The notes under the pieces: model-generated
What the model was told of the DNA's origin: nothing
The model's input: the letters and a program-made list of their open reading frames with translations, nothing else
The model's database searches: none
Shown here: in pieces, positions 10,909 to 20,064 of the stretch
Numbering within the stretch: the stretch's first letter is position 1
How the letters are laid out: each line of letters opens with the position of its first letter
NCBI GenBank assembly: GCA_022827905.1
Contig: JAJEIQ010000078.1
Location: 62,001-126,000 of the forward strand
Reading direction: 5' to 3'
DNA length: 64,000 nt
DNA from: Pseudomonadales bacterium
GTDB lineage: Bacteria; Pseudomonadota; Gammaproteobacteria; Pseudomonadales; Azotimanducaceae
Translations under genes and position numbers: made by a program

Positions 10909-12207
10909 ATGGCCGAAGCCGTGCAGGAGCAGCAGGCGCCCGCGCTTCCCAACGAAATCGACCCCCGGGAGTTCGATGGCCCGGCGTTTCAGCGCGATCC
11001 CTTCCCGCTCTATCAGCGGCTGCGTGACCACCACCCCCTGTTTCATGACCGGTTTCACAACCGCTGGGTGCTGTCTCGCTATTGGGACATCGACGGCGCC
11101 TTTCAGGACAACGAGAGCTACGACCGTGCCGTGTACAAGCCGGACGGCCCATACCAATTCGGCTCAACCCACGTCTTCGGGCCGAACATCCTGGAGTACG
11201 GCAACAGCCCGCAGCACCGCTGGCTGCGCAACATCGTCGCCGGGCAATTCGTGGGCAATCGGCTGCAGGTGTTTCTGCCGATGGTGGCGCAGATCTGCGA
11301 TGAGGTGATCGCCACCTTCAGGGAGGCCGGCGAAGTGGAACTGGTCAGCCAATTCTCCAGCCAGGTGCCCATCCGCGTGATTTCCAACATGCTAGGCCTG
11401 CCCCGGGAGGATGAGGACACCTTTGTGGGCTGGTACCAAGCCCTCATCGCCGGCTTGGGTTTCGGAGGCGAGCATCTGGCCCGGGGCATTCAGGCGCGCA
11501 ACGAGATGTGGGACTACCTGGACCCGCTGATCGCAGCCCGCTCCAAGACGCCGGGCGAGGATCTTCTGTCGCGCATCGTCAGCGCCGAGCTCGATGGCGC
11601 CCGCATGAGCCCCGATGAGGTGAAGGGCTTCGTCGCCCTACTGCTTGCGGCGGGCGGCGACACCACGGATAAGGCGATCGCCAACATGTGGTACCACATG
11701 ATGTACACCCGCCCCGACCAATACGCCGATGTGCAGGCCGACCCCGATCTTTGGGATGCCGTCTTCACCGAGATGATGCGCTATGATCCCGTGGTGCATG
11801 CCCAGTTCCGCCACACCACCCGTGAGGTGGAGTTGCATGGCCGGGTTATCCCGGAGCGGGCAGGCATAATTCTCTACCTCGGCGCCGGCAACCGGGACGA
11901 GCGGGTTTTCAAGGATCCGGATACCTTTGACGTCCACCGCAGCGACCTGCACATCGGCCGCGAAAATCGCTCCGGGCGCTACAAGGACGGCAAGCCGGGC
12001 CATTTGGGCTTCGGCATCGGCCAGCACTTCTGCATGGGCTACGCCATGGCGCGGCAGGAGGCCATGATCGCCTGCACCAAGCTGATGGCGGCCATGGGCG
12101 CTGTGCAGCCGAAGTTTGACAGCCATCCCGGCATCAATTCGCCGTCCATAGACTCGGGCGGCTTCCGTTCGCCGCAGGAGTTGGTCCTGACGTTCAACCC
12201 GACATAG
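10909..12207 (+). CDS. Cytochrome P450
   Basis: AAGGDTTDK, EMMRYDP, FGIGQHFCMGYAMAR. Confidence 0.96.
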   Translation: MAEAVQEQQAPALPNEIDPREFDGPAFQRDPFPLYQRLRDHHPLFHDRFHNRWVLSRYWDIDGAFQDNESYDRAVYKPDGPYQFGSTHVFGPNILEYGNSPQHRWLRNIVAGQFVGNRLQVFLPMVAQICDEVIATFREAGEVELVSQFSSQVPIRVISNMLGLPREDEDTFVGWYQALIAGLGFGGEHLARGIQARNEMWDYLDPLIAARSKTPGEDLLSRIVSAELDGARMSPDEVKGFVALLLAAGGDTTDKAIANMWYHMMYTRPDQYADVQADPDLWDAVFTEMMRYDPVVHAQFRHTTREVELHGRVIPERAGIILYLGAGNRDERVFKDPDTFDVHRSDLHIGRENRSGRYKDGKPGHLGFGIGQHFCMGYAMARQEAMIACTKLMAAMGAVQPKFDSHPGINSPSIDSGGFRSPQELVLTFNPT

Positions 12208-12217
12208 TCCCTTCACC

Positions 12218-12412
12218 ATGAAGGTTCACATCGACTTGGACAAGTGCTACCGCTCCGGCGAGTGCTACTACAATCACCCGGAACTGTTCGAGATGAGCGA
12301 CGCGGGCGATCCGGTGCTGAAGGCGGCGGATCTGACCGATGCCGCAATGCGGCTGCATGCCGAACAGGCAGCGGAGGTCTGTCCAGCCGGCGCCATCCTG
12401 GTCGAGGACTAG
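12218..12412 (+). CDS. P450-type single-cluster ferredoxin
   Basis: 64 aa; MKVHIDLDKCYRSGECYYNHPELFE...EVCPAGAI. Confidence 0.88.
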   Translation: MKVHIDLDKCYRSGECYYNHPELFEMSDAGDPVLKAADLTDAAMRLHAEQAAEVCPAGAILVED

Positions 12413-12418
12413 TCCGGG

Positions 12419-13585
12419 ATGGTGACCCGCCGCAGCTTCGCCGCATTGACCGTGCTGGGTGCCGGGTCGCTGCTGGCGGCTCCAGGCCGTCCCCCGAGGC
12501 TGTTGCCAGGCAAGCCGCACTTGCGCGTGTTGGGCGTCTCGCCCCTCAATGCCGAAACCCCGGCGCACCTGCTTGATGAGCCGATCACGTCGGCACGGCG
12601 CATGTTCGTGCGCAACAACGGCCTGCTGCCGGCGAGCACCGAGCCGACGGGTTGGAGGCTGACCATCGACGGCGAAGCATGCCTCCTGCCGCGCCGCTTC
12701 TCGCTGGCTGAACTGCGCACTCAATTTGACGCGCACACCTACGCGCTGACCATCGAATGCGGCGGCAACGGCCGGGCCGAGTTCCATCCCCCGGTGCCGG
12801 GCAACCAGTGGACCACCGGCGCGGTGAGCTGCGCCCACTGGACGGGCGTTCGCCTAAGCGATCTGCTCAATGCCGTCGGCATGACCTCCGATGCGGTCTA
12901 TGTGGCTTACTACGGGCGCGACCGGCACCTGTCCGGCGATCCCAACAAGGTGGTCATTTCCCGGGGCGTGCCGGTGGCGAAAGCCCTGCAGCCGGAAACC
13001 CTGGTCGCTTGGGCCATGAATGATGCACCCATCCCGGCGCTGCATGGCGGCCCCCTGCGTTTGGTGGCGGGCGGCTGGCCGGGCTCGGTCAGCGGCAAGT
13101 GGCTGCATCGGCTTGCCATCCGCGACCGCGTGCACGACGGTCCAAAAATGGGCGGCCACTCCTACCGGGTGCCCTGCGAGCCGGTGGCGCCGGGTGCCAA
13201 CGTGGCTGCCGAGGACATGTGCATCATCGAGGCCATGCCGGTGAAGTCGTTGATCACTCATCCGGCATCCGGAGTTCGACACCCTCTCGCCGAGCCCTTG
13301 GCCCTGCGAGGCCATGCTTGGGCAGGGGAACGGGCCGTGGCCCGAATGTTCCTATCCGCTGACTATGGACAAACCTGGCAGCGCGTTGCCCTCGAAGAGC
13401 CCGTCAATCGCCTGGCTTGGCAGCGCTTTCGCGGTGAAGTTCGCTTCACGAGCGCTGGCTACTACGAAATCTGGGCGCGGGCCGAGGACGATGAGGGCGT
13501 CGCCCAACCGATGCTGGTGCCCGGCTGGAACCCCAAGGGCTACCTGAACAACGCATGCCACCGCATCGCCGTGCAAGTGGTTTAG
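12419..13585 (+). CDS. Sulfite oxidase-family molybdopterin oxidoreductase (SorA/SoxC-like)
   Basis: TIECGGNGRAEFHPPVPGNQW with Mo-ligand Cys, GGPLRLVAGGWPGSVSGKWLHRL, VTRRSF Tat-like N-terminus. Confidence 0.88.
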   Translation: MVTRRSFAALTVLGAGSLLAAPGRPPRLLPGKPHLRVLGVSPLNAETPAHLLDEPITSARRMFVRNNGLLPASTEPTGWRLTIDGEACLLPRRFSLAELRTQFDAHTYALTIECGGNGRAEFHPPVPGNQWTTGAVSCAHWTGVRLSDLLNAVGMTSDAVYVAYYGRDRHLSGDPNKVVISRGVPVAKALQPETLVAWAMNDAPIPALHGGPLRLVAGGWPGSVSGKWLHRLAIRDRVHDGPKMGGHSYRVPCEPVAPGANVAAEDMCIIEAMPVKSLITHPASGVRHPLAEPLALRGHAWAGERAVARMFLSADYGQTWQRVALEEPVNRLAWQRFRGEVRFTSAGYYEIWARAEDDEGVAQPMLVPGWNPKGYLNNACHRIAVQVV

Positions 13586-13944
13586 TCCGCCTTGCTGCCG
13601 CAGTCCTATTGACTGCGCCGTTGGCGCTCTGCACGGGAGCGGCGGGCACGGCTGCGGATCCCCAAGTGGGCTTGGTCGAGGCGCCGGGTTGGAAGCTGGT
13701 GTACGCCCATTGCAGCGGTTGCCACGGGTTGGAATTGGTCACCGCGCAACAGGGCGATCGAGCCTTCTGGACCGCCGCGATCCGCCGCATGCAAGCCAGT
13801 GAAAACCTGTGGCAGTTCGAGGCGCGCGTTGAGGACCAACTGCTGACCTACCTGTCCCGCCATTACGGAGTGCCCCCATTCGCCGGACGGCGGGCACCGC
13901 TCCCCGCCAGCCTGCGGCCAAGCACTGTGGGGAGGGAGGACTGA
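13555..13944 (+). CDS. c-type cytochrome (single CSGCH), probable partner of upstream molybdoenzyme
   Basis: signal peptide-like N-terminus, YAHCSGCHGLELV; overlaps upstream CDS (true start may be internal). Confidence 0.75.
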   Translation: MPPHRRASGLVRLAAAVLLTAPLALCTGAAGTAADPQVGLVEAPGWKLVYAHCSGCHGLELVTAQQGDRAFWTAAIRRMQASENLWQFEARVEDQLLTYLSRHYGVPPFAGRRAPLPASLRPSTVGRED

Positions 13945-13983
13945 AACGCGAAGCGGCCCAGACGGCACCCCCACTGTCCTCCA

Positions 13984-14304
13984 CTACTTGATGGGCGAAA
14001 AGCTGGCTGGCCGCAGTATCTTGATGTTCTGCTCAATGATGGCGTCGAGTGCCCAAATTTCATCAATGAACTGATCCCACCGCGGATCGGCCTCCATCTT
14101 GGCCCGGCGCGCCTCCCGGTCGCCCAAGCTGTCATAGCCCCACATGAACACCACTTGGTGCAGGTTGCCGATCTCGGTGGTGAACAGCCCCAGGAAGGTG
14201 CCGAGATGCTCCTTCTGTATGGGCAGGCCGTCGGATTCGTACTTGGCCAGCCAGCGCCGCATCGTGCCCGGCCTGAAGCTGTAGGTTCGGTGGTCGATGA
14301 TCAT
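13984..14304 (-). CDS. NIPSNAP family protein
   Basis: MIIDHRTYSFRPGTMRRWLAKYE...MWGYDSLGDREARRAKMEADPRW. Confidence 0.85.
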   Translation of the reverse strand: MIIDHRTYSFRPGTMRRWLAKYESDGLPIQKEHLGTFLGLFTTEIGNLHQVVFMWGYDSLGDREARRAKMEADPRWDQFIDEIWALDAIIEQNIKILRPASFSPIK

Positions 14305-15953
14305 CTCGCGGCTCCTGTTTCGGGATGGGTGGAGGGATTGAGAATCAGGTCGCTGGCCCTTTCCGCAATCATGATGGCGGGCGCATTGGTGTTGCCTCGC
14401 GTGATGCTGGGCATGATCGATGCGTCCACCACCCGCAGGCCTTGCAGGCCATGAACCCGCAACTCGGAGTCCACCACCGCGTCCGCGTCAGCGCCCATTT
14501 TGCAGGAGCCCACGGGATGCAGGGTCGTCATTGCCGCGCCGACTAGCCACTTGCGCAGTTCGGCGGGGGTCTTGAGCGCCGGTCCGGGTGCTAGTTCGTC
14601 GCCGAGCACCTGATCGAAGGCCTTGGTGGCCATCACTTCACGCATCATTTCCACCCCGGCGATCATGGTCTCAGCATCACCCTGATTCTCCAAGTAGTTG
14701 GCGAAGATCAGTGGGCTGTCCTCTGGACTCGCCGAGCGCAGCGCAATGCGTCCTCGGCTGGATGGCTTCACTGGCCCGATGCGGACGGTGAAGCCGTGTT
14801 CCCGGGCGATATCCTCGGAACCGCCTGATGACAGCAGTGACCAATGCATGTTGGCCGTCTCCTCGGTGGCGGGCATGAAGTGGGTTTGGATGTCCGGGGC
14901 CTCCAAGGCGGTTGAGCTTCGCATGAACGAGCCTGCCTCATAGGGAAAGGAGGTGACGAAACCGGTGCCGAACAAGGCCGCTTGCGCCACGCTCAACGCC
15001 ACCCGGTCCACTCGCAGGTTGTCGCGGATAGAAACCGGCGCCCGACAGGAATGCACCAGGCAGCAATCCACATGGTCCTGCACGTTCTTGCCCACGCCTG
15101 GAAGGTGGTGGACTGGGGCGATCCCGTGGCGCTCAACTTCCTGGCTGTCACCGATGCCCGAGAGCATCAACAGTTGGGGGGAATTGACCACTCCGCCGCA
15201 GACCAGAACTTCCCGCGCCGCCCTGGCTATAGTCAGGCGTCCGGCCGATCTGAATTGCACGCCTGTGGCACGGGTACCCTCCATGAGGACGCGATGGGCC
15301 AGCGCGTTGGTCGCGATGTCCAGATTGGGGCGCTTCATGGCGGGATGGAGGAAGGCCCTAGCCGCGCTGCACCGTTTGCCGTTCTTGATGGTGAAGTCGT
15401 AGCGGCCAAAGCCCTCCTGCCGTTCTCCGTTGAAGTCGTCTGTGAAATGGTGCCCAGCCTGTTCGCCGGCCTCGACGTAGGCGTCAAACATGGGATTTTC
15501 TCCCCGGGCCCGCCGCACGGTGAGCTCGCCGCAGTCACCGTGATACCGGTCGGCACGGTCCTCGTGGCGCTCGGAGCGTTTGAAGTAGGGCAGCACCTCA
15601 GCATAGGACCATCCCGGGTTGCCGGCCGCCGCCCAGCCATCGTAGTCGGCTGGATTGCCGCGCACGTAGATCATGCCGTTGATGGTGGAACTACCGCCCA
15701 GCGCCTTGCCGCGCGGCCAGTACACGCGGCGGCCATCCAGATGCGCCTCGGGCTCGGTGTGGTAGCCCCAGTTGTAGATGCCGGAATGCATCAGTTTGCC
15801 CATCAGCATCGGCAGGCGAAACAGAATGTTGCGGTCGCGGCTGCCAGCCTCGATCAGCAAGACGCGGTGTTCGCCGCTGGCCGTGAGGCGGTTGGCCAGT
15901 ACGCAGCCCGCTGAACCGGCGCCGACGATGATGTAGTCGTATTCCTTGTTCAT
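14301..15953 (-). CDS. GMC family FAD oxidoreductase (choline dehydrogenase-like)
   Basis: MNKEYDYIIVGAGSAGCVLANRL, GGSSTINGMIYVRG, HPVGSCKMG. Confidence 0.95.
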   Translation of the reverse strand: MNKEYDYIIVGAGSAGCVLANRLTASGEHRVLLIEAGSRDRNILFRLPMLMGKLMHSGIYNWGYHTEPEAHLDGRRVYWPRGKALGGSSTINGMIYVRGNPADYDGWAAAGNPGWSYAEVLPYFKRSERHEDRADRYHGDCGELTVRRARGENPMFDAYVEAGEQAGHHFTDDFNGERQEGFGRYDFTIKNGKRCSAARAFLHPAMKRPNLDIATNALAHRVLMEGTRATGVQFRSAGRLTIARAAREVLVCGGVVNSPQLLMLSGIGDSQEVERHGIAPVHHLPGVGKNVQDHVDCCLVHSCRAPVSIRDNLRVDRVALSVAQAALFGTGFVTSFPYEAGSFMRSSTALEAPDIQTHFMPATEETANMHWSLLSSGGSEDIAREHGFTVRIGPVKPSSRGRIALRSASPEDSPLIFANYLENQGDAETMIAGVEMMREVMATKAFDQVLGDELAPGPALKTPAELRKWLVGAAMTTLHPVGSCKMGADADAVVDSELRVHGLQGLRVVDASIMPSITRGNTNAPAIMIAERASDLILNPSTHPETGAAR

Positions 15954-15964
15954 GCCCCGCCCAA

Positions 15965-16825
15965 CTACCAGTTTATCGGCGCTTGGTTCATGGCTTTGAG
16001 CTTTCGATTGCACTCGATGAACGGATTGTGGCGGCCAAGGAAGGCATCGCCGGCGGCAGGGTGCGGTGCCACAACCGCCGATGGATGGTCAGGGGCATTG
16101 AAGCCCACGGTCAAACCGCCTTGGCTGGCGGCTTGACAGGCCGCATCGCCGAACAGAATGAACACGGCCCGCCGCGGCCCAGCGTCGAGAAGATGCCGAA
16201 TGATGTGCGCTACGAAAGGCCGCCAGAGAGGGAGGTGCCCGCGGATCTGATGAGGGTCGCCGTCCACCGAAAAGCGGCTGATGGTCAGGCTCGAATTCAA
16301 CAGCAGCACACCTTGGTCCACCCAGTGCTGAGCCAGCGCGCTCGGAGCGGGAAAGCGGTTGCGCGGATCGGAGACCGCCGCCAAGGCGCAGGGCCATTCA
16401 GCCACGCCCCGTGCGTAGCTTGGATCGCCGCAGCGGGCGGCATACACACACTGAATGAGGCTTCGCATGCTGTGCGAGGCCATGCCGTTGAGGTCGCTCC
16501 AACGGCTGTAGGCACCGGCTTCAAAGGCGCGGCCGGTGGAGAAGTGGACGTCTGGATAGGGATCCTGGCCCAGCAGCACGCAGCGAACCTCCGTCGGGGC
16601 AATGCCGTCAAAGGCGTGGAATAAATGCGCCCCTTCGGGTGCGCCCGGCAGGGCCTGGTTGCGGCGACCGGGGTAGACGAGTTCCCCGTCTTCGATGCGC
16701 AGGCTCGGATCTATCGCGATGATGGGCAGGTCAAAGCCGGTGAACAGCGACCGCCATGCGAAGGGCAAGTCGGATCGCCATCCGTCAAGCCATCGGTGCA
16801 TGAATTGGTTGAGCGGCTCGGCCAT
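15965..16825 (-). CDS. Uracil-DNA glycosylase superfamily protein
   Basis: VLLGQDPYP and APHPAAGDAFLGRHNPF motifs, LLNSSLTIS. Confidence 0.82.
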   Translation of the reverse strand: MAEPLNQFMHRWLDGWRSDLPFAWRSLFTGFDLPIIAIDPSLRIEDGELVYPGRRNQALPGAPEGAHLFHAFDGIAPTEVRCVLLGQDPYPDVHFSTGRAFEAGAYSRWSDLNGMASHSMRSLIQCVYAARCGDPSYARGVAEWPCALAAVSDPRNRFPAPSALAQHWVDQGVLLLNSSLTISRFSVDGDPHQIRGHLPLWRPFVAHIIRHLLDAGPRRAVFILFGDAACQAASQGGLTVGFNAPDHPSAVVAPHPAAGDAFLGRHNPFIECNRKLKAMNQAPINW

Positions 16826-16914
16826 CAGCAGGCTGTGCTAGTATCCCGACGGCCTTGGCGGCGAAGCAGCCCCGCTAAACGGCGCAGCAGTCCCTTGATA
16901 CGGAGAACGGCGAC

Positions 16915-17532
16915 ATGGCCCGTGCGTCCAATCCCCGCGACCAGAAGGAAGCGCAGATTCTGCGTGCGGCGGAGAAGCTGCTCGCGACCCGTGGCCTGCA
17001 CGGCACCCGGATGGAGGACATCGCCCGCGCGGCCAAGCTGCCCCGTCCCAACCTCTACTACTACTTTTCTTCCAAGCGCCAGATCTACCGGCGCATCATC
17101 ACTCAGCTGCGCGCCGATTGGGTGCGGGCCTTCGAGCAAATCGTGCCGGACCGCGAGCCCGCGGAGGCCATCAGGGACTACATTCGGGCGAAGATCGAGT
17201 ACTCCAAACGGCATCCGGTGGCGTCCAAGGTGTTCGCCAAGGAAGTCATTCGGGGCTCCGACATGCTGACCCGGGAAGAGCACGAAAGCATTCGGTCCCT
17301 GACCGAGGAGAAGTGCGCCGTGCTGCGCCAGTGGATGGACGAAGGCAAGATGGACCGTCTCGATCCCCGCCATTTCTTTTTTCTGGTGTGGGGCGCCACC
17401 CAATACTATGCGGACTTTGAGCAGCAAATCCGTAGCATTCTCGGCGTCCGCCGTCTGACTGCGGCGCACTTTGAGGACGGCGTCGACACTGTGACGGGCA
17501 TTGTGCTCAAAGGCTGCGGCCTCAAGTCCTGA
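16915..17532 (+). CDS. TetR family regulator, RutR-like
   Basis: HTH AAEKLLATRGLHGTRMEDIARAAKLPRPNLYYYFSSKRQIY; adjacent to pyrimidine catabolism genes. Confidence 0.88.
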   Translation: MARASNPRDQKEAQILRAAEKLLATRGLHGTRMEDIARAAKLPRPNLYYYFSSKRQIYRRIITQLRADWVRAFEQIVPDREPAEAIRDYIRAKIEYSKRHPVASKVFAKEVIRGSDMLTREEHESIRSLTEEKCAVLRQWMDEGKMDRLDPRHFFFLVWGATQYYADFEQQIRSILGVRRLTAAHFEDGVDTVTGIVLKGCGLKS

Positions 17533-17617
17533 TTTCGATCTGCTCGCCATTCAATCCCTTGCGGTCTCTTGCGTTGCGTGGGGCTCCGCCCCTTGCTTAC
17601 TGGCAAGCTATCCGATA

Positions 17618-17633
17618 TTGACATATGTGTCAA
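17618..17633. promoter_or_regulatory. Operator 1: TTGACA-tatg-TGTCAA
   Basis: Inverted repeat read directly. Confidence 0.75.
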
Positions 17634-17650
17634 ACTAATTCGTCAGAAAA

Positions 17651-17670
17651 ATTTGACATCTATGTCAAAT
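17651..17670. promoter_or_regulatory. Operator 2: ATTTGACAT-ct-ATGTCAAAT (perfect arms)
   Basis: Inverted repeat read directly. Confidence 0.8.
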
Positions 17671-17679
17671 CCAAGTACG

Positions 17680-17697
17680 TTTGACACGACTGTCAAA
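17680..17697. promoter_or_regulatory. Operator 3: TTTGACA-cgac-TGTCAAA
   Basis: Inverted repeat read directly, 18 bp upstream of TonB receptor ATG. Confidence 0.78.
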
Positions 17698-17714
17698 TCA
17701 AGAGGGTGGCCAGA

Positions 17715-20000
17715 ATGCGAAACAAGCAGCAAAAGGGGGTTGGATCCAATTTGTCGATTGGTTTCCAGAGACTGCCTCATGTGGCCGCATGGTGTGTCGC
17801 AGGGCTTGCGGCGGTCACTGGCTCGGGTGTGGTGAGTGCGGTGGAATCGGCGGCAGCACCCGCTGGCGCCATTGAGGAAGTGATTGTTACGGCGCGTAAG
17901 CGGCAGGAATCGCTGCAGGAGACGCCCATCTCCATCACCGCCTTCTCGGAGGTCGATCTCGAGCAGGCCAACATGATCGACCTGCGCGATATTGGCAAGT
18001 TCACGCCCGGCATGTCGTTTACCTCCTACGGCATGGGCAGCGCAGAGGCGGGGGCTATTTTCCTGCGCGGCATTGGTCAATCGGATCACATGGTGACCAC
18101 TGACCCGGGCGTCGGCCTGTACATTGACGGCGTATACATGGGCCGCAATCAGGGTGCCGCCTTGGACTTGCTTGATCTGGAGCGGGTGGAGGTGCTGCGC
18201 GGTCCCCAAGGCACCCTGTTCGGCAAGAACACCATCGGCGGTGCGGTCAACGTGGTCAGCCGCAAGCCGAGCGGTGAGCCCGGTGGACACGTTGCGGCCA
18301 CCTTTGGCGAGGATGGGCGCATCAATCTGGAAGCCTCGGCTGAATTTGGGTTGAGCGATGGCTTGGCGTTCCGTGCGGGCATCCTGAGCCGCAACCGGGA
18401 CGGCGTCGGCGAGCAGGTGTTCACCGGCGATGAGCTTGGCGATGAGGACAGCTTGAGCGGGCGAGCGCAGTTGCATTGGAGTGGCGCGGCCTCGGAACTG
18501 TCGGTAGTAGTGGACGCCAGCAAGGCGCGCCAAGGGGCGGTGCCGCACAGCTTCTACGAGTTTGCCGATTGGATGGTGGCCTTCTTCGGCGCTGCACCCT
18601 GCTTTGCCAGTGCTGGGGACGGCCAGTACGCGCCCTGCCCGAGCGGTGCGGACGCCGACCCGTTTGACAGCTACTCCCTTGATGATCTGAACACCGAGCA
18701 GGACCTGCTCGGCGTTTCCGCCACTTGGCAGTGGGACCTGTTCGAAACTCTAACCCTGAAGTCGATTACCGCCTACCGGGACATGGAGTACGTCGGCAAC
18801 TTGGAGTTCGACGGAGCGCCTCAGGTCGTCGTCCACTACTTGGAGACCGGGGCTTCGGATCAGTTCTCCCAGGAAATCCAATTGCTGGGCGGAAACGAGG
18901 CGGGCACGGTTGATTGGATTGCCGGCCTCTACTACTTCACGGAGGACGGCCACAATCTGCAGGATGACAATCAGTTCGGTGCCCTCGATCAGCGCCGGTC
19001 GCAAGTGGAGACTGAGAGCTATGCCGCCTTTGGCCAAGTCACCGTCGATCTGAGCGAGCGCTTGAGCTTGACGGCGGGGCTGCGCTACACCGACGAGGAG
19101 AAGGACTACGACATCTACTATCAGTCGCTGGACGCCAGCGGCGCGCCGGCCGTCGATGACAGCGGCCAACTGGTGTACAGAATCCCGCCCAGCAGCCTCG
19201 GCGATTCATGGGACGCCGTTTCGGGCACCGTCAACGGCAAGTTCCAAGTCTCCGATGAACTCATGCTCTATGCAACATACTCCCGGGGATTCCGCAGCGG
19301 TGGCTTCGCTGCCCGGCCTGCCGCACCGGCCAGCGTCGGCGCCTACGACCCGGAGTACGTGGACATGATTGAAGTGGGCCTCAAGGCACAGGCCTTCGAT
19401 GATCGAATGCGGCTCAATGTCTCGGCCTACACCAGCGACTACGAGGACTACCAAGCCCAGGTGAACCGAGTGGGCAACGCCTTCGACACCCGAGTGCTGA
19501 ACGCCGCCGAAGCGGAAATCGACGGCTTTGAGATGGAGTTGACCGCCCTGTTCTCCCCTTGGCTCCGGGTGGTGGCCACCTTGGGCTACACCGATGCGGA
19601 GATTACCAAGGTGGATCTCGACCCGGCCCTGGAGGCCAACTTTAGCAAGGGCTCGCGGCTGCCTTACGTAAGCAAGGTCACCTACAGCATTTCGCCCCAG
19701 GCCATGTGGCCCCTTGCGAACGGCGCCAGCCTTCTGCTACGGGCCGACTACGCCTACCGGGACGACTTCTACGGCCAGATCGCCAACTCGCCGTTTGAAA
19801 AGGAGGATGGCTACGGCTTGGTGAACGCCCGCATCGAATTCTCAAGCCCCGGGGAACGCTGGCGGCTCTCGCTCTACGGCATCAATCTGGCGGACAAGAA
19901 GTACACGCGGGTGCGCAACTACTACCCTGGGTTTCTCGGCTTCGCCCTGTGGAACACCGACCGCCGTGAAATCGGCATCAGCGGTCGCCTTGAGTTCTAG
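17715..20000 (+). CDS. TonB-dependent outer membrane receptor (putative pyrimidine/nucleobase uptake)
   Basis: IEEVIVTARKRQESLQETPISITAFSEVDLEQ plug, VEVLRGPQGTLFGKNTIGGAVNVVSRKP, C-terminal ISGRLEF. Confidence 0.95.
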   Translation: MRNKQQKGVGSNLSIGFQRLPHVAAWCVAGLAAVTGSGVVSAVESAAAPAGAIEEVIVTARKRQESLQETPISITAFSEVDLEQANMIDLRDIGKFTPGMSFTSYGMGSAEAGAIFLRGIGQSDHMVTTDPGVGLYIDGVYMGRNQGAALDLLDLERVEVLRGPQGTLFGKNTIGGAVNVVSRKPSGEPGGHVAATFGEDGRINLEASAEFGLSDGLAFRAGILSRNRDGVGEQVFTGDELGDEDSLSGRAQLHWSGAASELSVVVDASKARQGAVPHSFYEFADWMVAFFGAAPCFASAGDGQYAPCPSGADADPFDSYSLDDLNTEQDLLGVSATWQWDLFETLTLKSITAYRDMEYVGNLEFDGAPQVVVHYLETGASDQFSQEIQLLGGNEAGTVDWIAGLYYFTEDGHNLQDDNQFGALDQRRSQVETESYAAFGQVTVDLSERLSLTAGLRYTDEEKDYDIYYQSLDASGAPAVDDSGQLVYRIPPSSLGDSWDAVSGTVNGKFQVSDELMLYATYSRGFRSGGFAARPAAPASVGAYDPEYVDMIEVGLKAQAFDDRMRLNVSAYTSDYEDYQAQVNRVGNAFDTRVLNAAEAEIDGFEMELTALFSPWLRVVATLGYTDAEITKVDLDPALEANFSKGSRLPYVSKVTYSISPQAMWPLANGASLLLRADYAYRDDFYGQIANSPFEKEDGYGLVNARIEFSSPGERWRLSLYGINLADKKYTRVRNYYPGFLGFALWNTDRREIGISGRLEF

Positions 20001-20064
20001 TCGCTCGTGCAAGTCCTGCACAGCAGGCCTTTGATCGTCGATTCCAAGAGGAGGACGCCTAGCG

